From Neelides folsomi (lineage: Eukaryota > Arthropoda > Collembola > Neelipleona > Neelidae): a stretch of 64,000 bases of DNA. The stretch is taken from positions 248,001 to 312,000 of the forward strand of contig JAQGBZ010000034.1 of NCBI GenBank assembly GCA_034687125.1, read 5' to 3'. Below, piece by piece: positions 1 through 11,034 of the stretch. How positions within the stretch are numbered: the first letter of the stretch is position 1; each line of letters starts with the position of its first letter. The position numbers were made by a program, and so were the translations under genes. The notes below the pieces were generated by a model that saw nothing but the letters and a program-made list of their open reading frames with translations, was not told the origin of the DNA and did not search any database.

Positions 1-1312
1 CTTACATCAGGTTTAAGGGTAATTTAATGCATACACTACAAACAATAAACGGATCATTTCGCCCCAATGAGGCCCAATCACAACACTTAAAAACCCCAAA
101 GTGCAAAATCCTCAAAGCGCACTTTGCGGTTTTTCGATTATATAATTAATAATTTATTGGAAATATTATTTTATTCTCATTAAACACATTGAATGCATGG
201 TTGTTATTTATAAAATTAATAAATATTTTCTAAATCAACATTAAACCGTTTTGACAATTCCTTACTTTTGAAGATAAAATGCGAATAAACGATTTTATTT
301 TCATTTGTCCAATATTTAAAGGCCCTTTGCTTTGAATTAATACCTAGGTATAGCGTTCATAATTGACTCAATAATTTACTTTTTAATTTGGAAATGCGTA
401 AAATGAAAAATTCTAGAGTTTTATAAGAAATTTATTAATGAAAATACATCAATTGTTTGTAAATTTATATAACCAATCTTAAATACTCATAATATGTAAG
501 ATTGGTTTATTAGTTAACTTCATATATTGATTATTGATTATTAATTACATGATTACAAAATAAAGTAAAAAAAGAGCTGAAATGTAAAAACTCTATATCG
601 GTATATATGTATATATATATATATGTACTCTATATGTAGGTTTTAATGAAGGATTGGTTTTCCTGTTATCACTTTATCACATATGCTAACTAAGTATGAA
701 TTCTGAACGAACAATGAACCAGTCTTATTGATAGTATAGTAAATAGTTAAATACTAAATATATATAGTATATAGCTGTATAGTAATATTAATGTTCATAT
801 AATATATATGTGGTATATATGCTTCAATTGTATTTTGTAATGTGTGGACTTATGGACGTATTGAATGTTAAACCCTTTGCATTGGAATTATTAAATGTTT
901 CATTCAGAACGTCAGAATAAGCGTGTTCGGGAACGTTATAAACATATACGTAGAATATACAGGGTGAACCATTAATAACGCTACATACATTCAATCGGTA
1001 CTCATTTTAATATGTTTAAACAAAAATCTTAAACTAAGGGTACTTGATGGGTAATATGTAAATCTAGAATGTGTATCAAATTATAAGTTGAAATGGTTAA
1101 ACAAGCAGCAAACTGATAGACACTTTCTTTGAGAAAACGTGATTTTCTCTTTAGTTTATTTTACCATTTTAACTATGGAAAATCTTGGCATTCTGGTTAA
1201 AAAGGAAAATGTCTTTGTAATTGAAGACTAAGTAGAAGCTCCAAAAGCCCTTGAACAATTTGCAAATTGAAGGCTGTCGTAGTTAAACTTCCCAAGTCAT
1301 TCCAGTTGTATC
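1..1312. other. AT-rich upstream region without a gene
   Basis: I see no coding exon here on either strand. The stretch is AT-rich with short TA runs near 600-630. It holds one hairpin near its start and an isolated copy of a CAGGGTG end-like motif near 960. It lies upstream of the Piwi gene and is most simply read as intergenic DNA. Confidence 0.5.
90..133. repeat. imperfect hairpin
   Basis: Two 15-base arms, AAAACCCCAAAGTGC and GCACTTTGCGGTTTT, are reverse complements with one mismatch and are separated by 14 bases. Function unknown; it could be the end of a decayed inverted-repeat element. Confidence 0.45.
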
Positions 1313-1663
1313 TACAGGGTGGGCTTGTAAGCTTTGAGAATTTACATTCAACAAGAACTTTTATGTTTATGAACAAATAATCATCGTATTAATTATTCTT
1401 AAGTTGCATTGAATCGAATGCATTGAAATATCGAAAGCTTTTGAGGAAATTCCATTTGAACTGTCTTAAAAAGCATTATTGCATATAATTGAATTTTTCC
1501 TTGTGGCCCTACATTGAGGTCACCGGAGGTCAGTTCTTAAAATAAAATTTAGCCTTCTATAACATGTCATATAAAGAGTATGTCAGCAAATTTTGATGAT
1601 TATTTTTTCATAAACAAAAAAGCTATTGTAGATTGTAAATGCTCAAAGCTTACGAGCCTTGTA
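1313..1663. mobile_element. MITE-like element with terminal inverted repeats
   Basis: The left end (about 1313-1346) and the reverse complement of the right end (about 1633-1663) share a block around GTAAGCTTTGAG and a following ATTTACA, with a few mismatches and one small gap near the tip. The roughly 350 base element has no coding capacity and ends about 245 bases before the Piwi start codon. Family not assigned; exact tips and target duplication are uncertain. Confidence 0.5.
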
Positions 1664-1907
1664 GGCTACAATGCAATAAATAATATGTTAAGCAAAAAAT
1701 CGTTGTGGGCTTTGATTAGTTCGTTTTCACTGTGAGTCGTGAGAGGCCGCTCCAACTTGGCGTCCTTTCATTCCCTTCCATCCTCCCTGGAACCAACACG
1801 CTTCTTTTCTCTCCCGACTTTCCACACAAATTACCCGGACCTTGGTATCCTAATTATACAATACTTGGCTGAATCACCCTGGACCTTGGTCCTGAACATC
1901 CATCGCG

Positions 1908-4900
1908 ATGAATTTCTTCCAAGGTCGAGGTCGCGGGCGAACCAGACCATCCGAACTGAATGTAAGTCCCAGTCCCAGTCCCACTATCTATGACCCATTG
2001 ACCTTTACCCATTCACTCTTTCGTAAACCGAACTTTGTTGGATGAAAAAGACTTATGAAAAAGACTTGAATGAAAGGAATGGATTTTGTAATAATTTGCT
2101 TAATAATAGGAGCCGGGACCAGGAACCCGACCAGAGCCAACCGACCCCGATGAACCCATCCCCATCTCGCCACAGTCGCCATATTCAATCGGGGCTGGAA
2201 GAGGTAAAATTTCCTAATTCACACCGACGTATTTAACTAAATGGCTTATAGTAATCAACATTATCTGTTAAATGGGTTACATTAATCAACATTATCTGTT
2301 TCTGAACAGGTCGTGGTAGGGCGACCGTTCCAATCGGGCTCTTGTACCCAACGGGAGATTTTGTTGGACGTGTGGCTGGATCGGCATCCTCTGGTATATT
2401 TGAAGCTATTGCTCGTCCACATGCGGTCAAGTTTGAAGATGACATTCCTACGGAGTATGCTGGACCGATGGCAAGAGCTGTGGAAGAAGAAGACATGGCC
2501 AGGTCACCTACTCAACAATTGAGTCGTTCTGTGAGCACAACAGACATCTCAGACTTTTCTGACATCGAGTCTGACGGAGGATTGTCAGACACGCCATCGA
2601 CCATCAGCACAGCGGCGACCACCACGACCACGACCACGGTGACAAAGGCTGATTCCAAACCAGAAAGTGGGACAGTTAAAAAGTCCGATTTGTGGACCGA
2701 TTTGACTCATGGGAAGCTCAAAGTTGACAAGAAGGGGAAGAAGGGCGATCTAACGCCATTGGAAACCAATTTCCTCAAATTAACGATCTGTGAGAATAAA
2801 GAGCTTTACCAATACGTGGTCAAGATCGAACCTGAACTGGAAGACGTGAGGAAGATCCGGCAAATCATCTATGCCAATGAAGGTACTTTGGGCAAGGCTG
2901 TTGTGTACGATGAACAAGGAATGCTCTTCTTGCCACACAAGCTTGCCAAAGAGACGACCTTCAGTTACGTTGACCCCTCCAGTAACAACATGCCGATCAA
3001 AGTTAAGGTCACCAGGGTGAAACACTTGCGAATGGACGAAAGCGTCCAATTCTACAACGTCCTCTTCAACAGGGTCAACATCTTCCTCGGGCTTAAAATG
3101 ATGAAGAGACATTATTTTAATTACAAAGCTACGCACATGCTCCCAATGCACAAGTACATAATTTATTCTGCATTTATATTCAAAATAAACATTATTGCAT
3201 TGGATATTTAATACTTGGTTTCATTTTGACTTAGGCTGGAAATTTGGCCTGGATATGTGACCAGCATTGATGTGTTTGAGGACGGACTTCTCCTCTGTAT
3301 TGACACAGCCAGTCGAGTTTTGAGAACTTCGACCGTTTTGGAATTACAGTAATTAACAATATTCTATATTAATCGTATACACTTTCATTCACTAATTGGA
3401 TAATTGGGATGTTAATGGGATGAATCATGGGATGGTAATTTATAAATTCAATTATTTTTTCTTAGCAATGAGATGTCGAGACTGATGAGTGACGAAGCCA
3501 CATTCAGGGAAAAGTTCATGGAGAATGTGGTCGGAACTATTGTAATAACGCGATATACGAAGAACAGCACTCATTACAAAATTAATGATGTTGCTTGGAA
3601 TCAAAATCCGATGTCCACTTTTGTCAAAGATGGGAAAACGGTAAGATGCTTAATTAATAAATAATTGGCTTATTTGTTTGCTTTTGGATAATATGATATT
3701 GTTCGCTTTTTTTATTTTGAATCAGATCACCTTTGCTGATTATTATAAGAACCAGTACAACATTGTGATCAAGGATTTGAGACAACCAATGTTGCTCAGC
3801 GTTTCGACCAGAAAGAGGGACTGTATGCCTGTAAGTATTACTTTTAATATTCCACTACAAATTTAATATAAATCCAATCAAGCAAATTTGAATTGATCCA
3901 ATGAATCTAATGGGAATTGTTTATAGGGTGCGGAACCAGTTGTTTTCAGCATTGTTCCTGAACTTTGCCATCAAACTGGAATGAGCGATGCTCAAAGGGG
4001 CAATTATTCTGTAATGAAAGATGTGGCTCAATTTACTCGACTTGGTCCAAACGAAAGGCAAAAATGCATCAAAACCTATTTGGAGAATATCAGGGGTTAG
4101 TGATAATTCTTATTTGATATTCATTCTAAAATATTGTTAATACATTCAAAATTCTATACCTATTTAATATTGATTTTATATTAAATATTGATCTTAAATT
4201 TTTTATTTCCAAGATTGTCCCAAGGCAATGGAATTATTAGATATGTGGGGAATTGAAATGAATGACTCCCTTGTGAAAATCAATGGGAGAATCGTTGGAC
4301 CACCCAAAATTGAGTATGGGAATGGGCGTGTATCGATCGCATCGGCTGATTTTTCACGTGACTCAACGTCTGGCAGATGCTTTGAGCCTGTAATAGATTA
4401 AATTATCTTGAGTGAACAAACCATATTTGTTAGAATTTGAATCAAAAAAACAATCCTTTTATTTTAAGGTTGAAATCAATCGATGGAAGATTTTTTGTGT
4501 AAAATTTGATAAATCAGTCGTTGACGGGATGATAACTGTTTATCAGCAAGTTGCAAGGTCTTTTGGAATTGGAATGGCAAAACCAGTCGTTCATGAAATT
4601 GTCCCGAGGTCCCGAAATGTGACAGTGACTGAATACATTAAAGCTATTCGAGAAAACGTCCCGAAAGATGTACTTTAAATTTAATAATATTAGCTCCTAG
4701 AAAAATGAAATGTTAACCTCTAACTTTAAATGTTTATTTTAATTATTTTATTGACAGACTCAAATCATCGTTCTCATCTTTCCTATGCAACGCGATGATT
4801 TGTATTCGGCCGTGAAGAAACATTGCCTTTGTGAGAATGCAATGCCTTCGCAAGTTATTTTGACCAAGACGTTGAAGAACGAGAAGCGTCTTCGTTCAGT

Positions 4901-7548
4901 GGTTCAAAAAATTGCTCTTCAAATCAATTGCAAATTGGGTGGTGCCATTTGGTCACTTACGAATCCTCTCGCAAGTTTTTGTTTAAATTTTCACTATTTT
5001 ATTATTATTATTTTACTCTATTATTATTATCCTTGATTTTACTAATCTTCATTCCATATTGTAATATTCATTTGATGAATATCTTATCTTATAGAAAGAG
5101 AAATACATGTTCATTGGATTTGACGTTCACCACGATCCAAAGAGAAAGCTGAAATCGGCATTTAGCATTGTTGCAGTGCTCAACAACTTTTGCACAAGGT
5201 ATTTTTCCCTTGTCAACTTCCATGAGCCACACAAGGAATCAACTGAAAAGATGCAGCAATTGTTTGTGGCAGCACTCCAAGCTTATTACAAGGTACAAAT
5301 TTCTAATTTTGTTCATTCAATAATTTCAACCAATAGTCAAAATTATCTAAATAATTAACCAATGGTCAATATAGTACAGTAAGATCACTTTGATACCTAA
5401 TTGGGACGACCATGTAAAGTAGATGTGGCATGATTTAGAAAACAAGTATCTTATTCGTGCATTACAATAAATGTTGAAAATGATGAACATTTTGCTCTAA
5501 ACATAACTCAACCCTCTTCCTCTGATTTTTAAATACATTGTTTAAAACTTCGAGCGTGATTTGGGCAACTTCTCTCTCTATGTTTTGCTTGAGTTCTTCA
5601 ATTGTTTGGGGATTATTTGAATATATCCTATTCTTAAGGTAAGCCCACAAAAGAAATCCGATGGGGTCAAGTTGGGGGACCGTGGTGGAAAAGGAATGAG
5701 CCGATCTTGAAATTTCCCCCTCAGAAATCTCATCGTCTCAGCAGATGTATGAGCTGTAACGTTATCCTGCTGCATGTAAATCTGCCTAAGTGTTCCGAGC
5801 GGGACATCATCTAGAAAAGTGGATAATCCATTTAAAATTTTTATTGGAATTACCTTTATAAAACGATGAGGATTGATTTGTGACCATGAGCGATTTTGTT
5901 GGCTATTGAGATATCCCCTAAGCAAGAACCAAGCTTCGTCACTCCAAAAGATACCGTCTAATTCATCGAGATCTGGCGAGATATTGGCCATATACCACTC
6001 GCAAAAAAGAGTTCTTGACCCATGATCCCGTGGAAGAATCTTGTGGACCCTCCTGATTTTATAAGGTTTAAATTTCAATCTCTTTAGAGCTTTCAGAGTG
6101 CTCCTGTATGAAATTCCACTTTGAATTGCTAATCGTCGAACTGATTTTCCTGGATTTATTAAAATTGAAGCGTTCAAATCGGCAATTTCTCGTCAGTTAA
6201 AACATGGGGGGTTTTCTTCCCTTCTCGATTTTTAACACTACCTGTATCGTGGAATTTTTTAACTAATTCAAATATTGATATTCCAGAGGGGTAAGCTTTT
6301 CCGTTAAATTTTCGCCTAAAAAGCACATTAGTTTCGTTATAACTTCGAGTAATTAAATAACTTTTTAATATAAATGTCCTTTCGCTAATTGTGAATTTGT
6401 GAGGGGCCATGTTCGCAACTACCCTTTGTTATTATCTTCATATGGCGCTCAAATAAACGTTTTTTAGATGTGAGAAATATGCTATTTGGGGCTGTATGAG
6501 AAATACGATATGCTGGGATGTATAATATACTCTTATAATATACTCTTTACCGAATTAGGTATCAAATTAATCTTACTGTAAAAGTATGTATTATATGTAA
6601 AGTATTGTAAAGTATAAAAGAACATCTTTTGATTTTTAATTAAATAGGAAAATGAGTCTTATCCCGACTACATCATTGTTTTCCGTGATGGAGTCGGAGA
6701 TGGCCAATTGCTCCATGTGAAGAACACTGAAGTTGTCCAACTCGAAAACGCCTGCAAAGAAGTCTGTGGAATTGTTCGGCCCAAAATCACTTATATTGTT
6801 GTGCAAAAGCGAATTGTTGAGCGATTTTTATTCAGGGTATTATCTTAATTTTACTATTTATTTTCCATTTTATTCTTATTTAATAAGTTTTAAATTTAAT
6901 TTAATTTTTAATAATTGATTAATAATTTTTTATTTATACTTGAAGGATCGAGTTGGATATGACAATGCCAAGTCAGGAACGGTAATTGATCACACGGTGA
7001 CTAAAGATTGGTTGTACGACTTTTTTGTCGTTTCTCAGATTACCAGACAGGTTAGACTATTGAATGTGTTGGGAAGATATTTTAATAAATTTAAATTGTA
7101 AGTGAATTACAGGACCAAACCAATCTAAATTACAGAACCAAATAAATTTAAATAATTTGCTAACATATAACCTTCCTATCAAACAATTTGTAATTTAATA
7201 ATTAATTTGTTTTAAATCATTTTAGGGAACGATTACTCCAACTCACTACATTGTCATCCACGATACTGCAGAGAAAGGCCCAGACATGTTGCAGAAGTTT
7301 TCTTATGTTCTAAGCTTCATGTATTTTAACTGGCCTGGAACAATCCGAGTTCCAGCTCCATGTCAGGTAAGAGTTGACAATCAAATATTTAATGGTAGCA
7401 CTAATTATATAAGTAGTTTTATTTAATAAAAAATTTATTTCCTTTTTGTTTGTTTATTTAGTACGCACACAAATTGGCCTTTTTGGCTGGAGAGCATTTG
7501 CTTCGGGAACCGAAGCCACAAGTTTCAAACACCCTTTACTATCTTTGA
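1908..7548 (+). CDS. piwi: Piwi-clade Argonaute protein, 15 exons, about 954 aa
   Basis: Exons: 1908-1961, 2110-2203, 2310-3153, 3235-3348, 3466-3640, 3726-3830, 3927-4095, 4214-4389, 4469-4669, 4758-4970, 5095-5292, 6648-6836, 6946-7050, 7226-7366, 7462-7548; every junction keeps frame and the total is 2865 bases. Piwi proteins load piRNAs and cut or silence transposon RNA in the germline. The start is followed by GRGRGR repeats (exons 1-3), typical Tudor-binding arginines. An S/T-rich stretch lies in exon 3. PAZ covers about residues 320-460 (LEIWPGY, TRYTKNSTHYKIND), then MID, then PIWI from about 650. The slicer triad is present: D725 in GFDVHHD, D795 in FRDGVGDG, H929 in YAHKLAF. The protein ends in YYL. 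One intron is GC-AG and another contains a DNA transposon. Assignment to the Piwi clade rather than Ago is firm; which Piwi paralogue (Piwi/Aub or Ago3 type) is not settled. Confidence 0.93.
2239..2300. repeat. 31-bp tandem duplication in Piwi intron 2
   Basis: Two adjacent 31-base units (2239-2269 and 2270-2300) share an identical 18-base core beginning TAATCAACATT. The second copy ends nine bases before the 3' splice site, so the duplication has doubled the likely branch-point region. Confidence 0.75.
4971..5094 (+). other. GC-AG intron in the Piwi gene
   Basis: The donor reads CTC|GCAAGT and the acceptor TTATAG. No GT donor gives the required phase-0 join between the residues TNPL and KEKYMFIGFDV, which are continuous in Piwi proteins. 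GCAAGT is the usual GC donor context. Confidence 0.8.
5377..6578 (-). mobile_element. Tc1/mariner-superfamily DNA transposon (DUF4817/DDE_3 type), decayed
   Basis: The element is 1202 bases long and lies antisense inside Piwi intron 11, flanked by TA at 5375-5376 and 6579-6580. The ends begin CAGTAAGAT and share TTTGATACCTAATT, with a few mismatches between. Reading leftward from 6410 it encodes an N-terminal helix-turn-helix region (ERTFILKSY, KFHDTGSV) and a DDE-type catalytic region with FWSDEAWF, MQQDN and PSDFF. The last two aspartates are about 35 residues apart. The transposase frame is broken twice by single-base shifts, near 6180 and near 5655, so it is a pseudogene. Without the element and its duplicated TA the intron would be about 151 bases, like its neighbours. 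The clean ends suggest a fairly recent insertion. Confidence 0.9.
5462..6410 (-). pseudogene. broken mariner-type transposase gene
   Basis: Three reading-frame segments (6174-6410, 5578-6177, 5462-5650) overlap by a few to several dozen bases. Together they cover a whole transposase: a DUF4817-like helix-turn-helix start, a DDE_3-like catalytic core and a C-terminal segment (LKNRIYSNNPQTIEELK). The three acidic residues of the catalytic core are visible. The breaks make it unlikely to give active protein. It lies antisense to the Piwi transcript. Confidence 0.85.
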
Positions 7549-8986
7549 AAACTTGGATTTATCAATTTTTACACACTTTATTATAAAGTTTAGTTATTAG
7601 TTGTTCAAATGTTATTATTTTGCTTACTATTTTTTTTTTGAATAGTAGTACTATCAATTTTCATTACTCAATGTAGTTAATTTTTATAACTTAATTTCAA
7701 AAACATTCATTGTTTTATTTAAACCCTTTTCTAATTGCTTATTGAATATAAGTATTAGTAGAGCCATTATCAAATGTTTTTACTCAATGTAAGGCTGAAT
7801 TTATTTATCTAATTTTACGATATATTTGAAACTTATTTTCAAGACTTAATGATTTTATTTTAAAAAATTTAACTCATTTTCCTTTCTATCAATTATTATT
7901 ACTACTCATTGTAAGAAGTTTTCATTGACATTTATCTGTTTTTTACTCGCATTTGATATTCATCTTGATGTAAGTATATGCATCTGGGTATAGTGTCAAA
8001 TTAAATTTTAATTTACATTACTCTTTACTAGCTTAAATTACAAAGATGTTTATCTTAACTAGTTATAAAGAACATATGTACTTTACTTATACAGTTTAAA
8101 GAGTGAGTTAAATGGTTTACTGACTTTGTATTTTAATTTTTGAGTAAACTTTGAGCTCAAATTATTTTCTATTCAATCAAAGCATATAAAATTAAAATCA
8201 TATTTTAATTGTGTAATTGTATGCAAAACGCGAATCTTCATTACGATCAGATTATCTTCAAAGATCTCGTTTCTGTCTATCTCAAAAGCCCCCCCCCCCC
8301 AATTTCATCTTCTTTTAGCCCTGTACATCTCAAGAAAGGATTTATTCTCATTTTCAATAAGTTCATGTTTTAATAATTAATATTTTTTTATTCTATAATT
8401 TATTTTATTCTAAATTTTCTAATACATAGTAATTAATTTAAATGGCATGTTAACTGTATTTGTTTGTCTTTAGATTAAAGAGTTGAGATTAATTGTAACC
8501 AGGGTCTAATGAGACTAAATTGAAGTCTGGGATATTGAAATTGTCTTTATATTCCCTTCTTATATAAAGATCATCTATAAGAAATTGTTTCAATGGGAAG
8601 ATAAATTGAAGATAAGTTGGATATATCTTATCTTTTATGTCCAGCTCAATATTTCCATTGGGCATTAGGTTAATAGAGAAATCACTTATTTCAGGCCGCA
8701 TATCCAAATCATTATTTAATTTTAATGAAAGGAATTTTCATTCTTCAAACCCCGTCTTTCTTCCGCACACTCCCAATAAAGGGAAATTGAAGAATCCGAG
8801 TGAGTCTTTTTTGTAAATAAACGAATCAATTTCTTTGTTAAATTAATTACTCTCATTCATTAAAACAGGTAAATAGAAAACATCAATAAGAATAAGAATA
8901 CAATATAGATTTAATCTGATTTAATAGAAAAAGTGTTGAATTAAGGAAATGTTTAATTATTTTAAGATATTATCACCAAACTCAAA
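7549..8986. other. AT-rich intergenic region between Piwi and the HAD phosphatase gene
   Basis: The first few hundred bases are presumably the Piwi 3' UTR. A homopolymer C run lies near 8290-8301. An unrecognised minus-strand reading frame (8489-8707) is listed separately. Nothing else stands out. Confidence 0.5.
8489..8707 (-). CDS. unrecognised open reading frame, possible gene remnant
   Basis: A minus-strand frame stays open for about 82 codons and ends at 8489. Its first ATG is at 8701; the few codons before it have no ATG. The protein is rich in D, N, I and L with few low-complexity runs and looks more protein-like than most chance frames here (for example PNGNIELDIKD and NFNIPDFNLVSLDPGYN). 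I recognise no family and see no supporting splice sites. It may be chance or a fragment of a lost gene. Confidence 0.2.
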   Translation of the reverse strand: MDMRPEISDFSINLMPNGNIELDIKDKIYPTYLQFIFPLKQFLIDDLYIRREYKDNFNIPDFNLVSLDPGYN

Positions 8987-10449
8987 ATGGACCAAAATGA
9001 CCGTCCTTCGTACGAAGAACTCATGAAATTGACCAGTGGAGAGATTCAGTCTTTAATGAATAATATTGACGCTGTGATGTTTGACTGCGACGGTATTTAA
9101 CTTCCAGCTTTACCAAACAAATTAATTTACTTATTTAATAATCAATTAATGGATTGAAGGTGTCTTGTGGATTGGAAATAAACCGATGACCAACGCTGTA
9201 CAAACCATTGACAAGTTGCGAGTACTTGGGAAAAAAATATTTTTTATGACGAATAACAGCACAAAGACGAGAGAAGAGTTCCTTGAGAAATTTGTCAAAC
9301 TTGGCTTTAAATCTTCTTTGGTAATTTTATTAAGAATCAGAATTGAATAATCATTATTATTTTAGGTTAGGTTAGTTATTGATTTTATGGAAAGATTGAG
9401 TTTAATTAGAAAGATTAAGTTAAATAAGAAAGAATTTTAAAACTTTTGTTCAACTCAGGACGAAATTGTGAGCACATCGTACCTTGCTGCATTGTATTTG
9501 AAAGAAATTAATTTTACAAAGCACGTTTATGTAATTGGAACGACCGGAGTTACTCGGGAACTTAACCAATTTGGAATTCGGACTTTGCCCATTGGAGTAA
9601 ATTATATTTATATTATTTCATTGTAAATTATGAGTGTAAATGTAAATGTCGTTAATTAGTTAAAGGTTAATTCGTTAATTAGAAATTGTTCGTTTTAGCC
9701 TGATGTTATTTCCAACAACTTTACTGATTGGTCTCACGAAAAGATGCATGATACTGAAATCCGTGATGACGTTGGAGCTGTGGTCGTGGGTTTTGATCAT
9801 CATCTCAGTTACAGAAAAATACTCAAAGCCGCGACTTATCTCAATGATCCATCTTGTCTCTTTGTGGCCACGAATACCGATGAAAGATTCCCCAGTGGAA
9901 ACAAATTCATTTTACCTGGTAAGTCCAATTTTAACTAATTATTCATTTCCCCAATGTCCTCAATTTTAACCAATTAGATCTGGATTTGTTCCTTGGAGTC
10001 TAAATGACATTTTAAAATCTTTAGGAACCGGTGCAATTGTGAATGCTGTGAAGACAGCTGCTGGACGAGAGCCAGTTGTCATGGGCAAGCCAGAGACTTA
10101 TCCATTTGAATATGTTCGACGAACACACGATTTGGATCCTTCAAGAGTGCTCATGGTGGGAGATAGGCAAGGAGATATGAAATAACTACTTATGATAACT
10201 ACTTACTACTAATACCAAGTATAGATCATTTTATAAATTAATTAAAGTTAATTAAATTACAGAGCGAATACTGATATACTTTTCGGGAGGAACTGCGGTC
10301 TTATAACGCTCCTAGTGCTAAGTGGAGTCACGACGCTGGATGAGGTCAAAGAGTGGCAAATGTCGAATTCAAAAGAAGAACACAAACTCGTACCAAACTA
10401 CATTACAAGCCAAATAGGAGATTTACTTCCACTTATGGAACATCTTTAA
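8987..10449 (+). CDS. HAD-family phosphatase, phosphoglycolate/pyridoxal phosphatase (PGP/PDXP) type, 6 exons, 317 aa
   Basis: Exons: 8987-9092, 9160-9320, 9459-9596, 9699-9918, 10025-10166, 10263-10449; all junctions keep frame. Family enzymes remove phosphate from 2-phosphoglycolate, glycerol-3-phosphate or pyridoxal 5'-phosphate in the cytosol through an aspartyl-phosphate intermediate. All HAD motifs are visible: motif I D33-C-D35-G with nucleophile D33, motif II TNNST (66-70), motif III K230 in [11 protein letters not shown], motif IV GDR..TDILFG with D255 and D260. The C2-type cap lies between motifs II and III. The length matches mammalian PGP (about 320). The motif I aspartates are joined to their glycine by an intron, and intron 5 is GC-AG. 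The substrate cannot be told from sequence alone. Confidence 0.9.
10167..10262 (+). other. GC-AG intron in the HAD phosphatase gene
   Basis: The donor reads GATAG|GCAAGG and the acceptor TTACAG. The join splits an arginine codon and restores [11 protein letters not shown], the HAD motif IV; reading through meets a stop after a few codons. This is the second GC-AG intron within 6 kb. Confidence 0.8.
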
Positions 10450-11034
10450 TCTCACAAAATGAATTAATTGATTAAAAAGGAATTCTATAAAGCGATGTAC
10501 TTTTAATTAAAATAAAAATCTTCCACAATATAAAATTTTTAACGTATGTTAATGTAATGAATTGTAATGAATTAACTAATGTAGTGAATTTGACTAATGA
10601 CAATGAAGATCTGATTGTAATAAAACAAATTAGAATTTTATTCCTCTTTACGCCATATTGCTTCCAGTATCAAAAGTATAAAGGATTATTTTGTAATATC
10701 CAAAGCGCCTCTTAAATAAATCGGTAGAGATATAAGTAGAGCATCGATTTCATTAAAACATTATGTTTACGATAATATTTAATTATTTAGATAGTCATTA
10801 ATTGTTTAAATTATTCTTCTCTATTGAAGTGTTTGCACATTTGACTCAAACGTTTAAAGAATGAAAGTCGAAGATAAACATATTTGTATTAAATAGACAT
10901 TTTCGATTATTAAATAAATTATCACTTATGAACTTATATGCACGAATGCGATTACATATATGAATTTGGATATTATTTTAAAAGCTATGTACATAAATTA
11001 TTTAGGCGTTTTTAAAGGCGAAAATTCTGAATCA
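10450..11034. other. convergent intergenic region
   Basis: This 585-base AT-rich gap separates two genes pointing toward each other, the HAD phosphatase and WDR45. It must hold both 3' UTRs. A plus-strand AATAAA lies at 10511-10516, and a possible minus-strand AATAAA (TTTATT near 10637) could serve WDR45. Confidence 0.6.
10511..10516 (+). terminator. likely polyadenylation signal of the HAD phosphatase gene
   Basis: Canonical AATAAA about 60 bases after the stop codon. Confidence 0.55.

Noticed and set aside
9361-9382. TTAGGTTAGGTTAG as insect telomere sequence
   Set aside because: Only about two and a half units inside an intron of the phosphatase gene; too short to mean anything.
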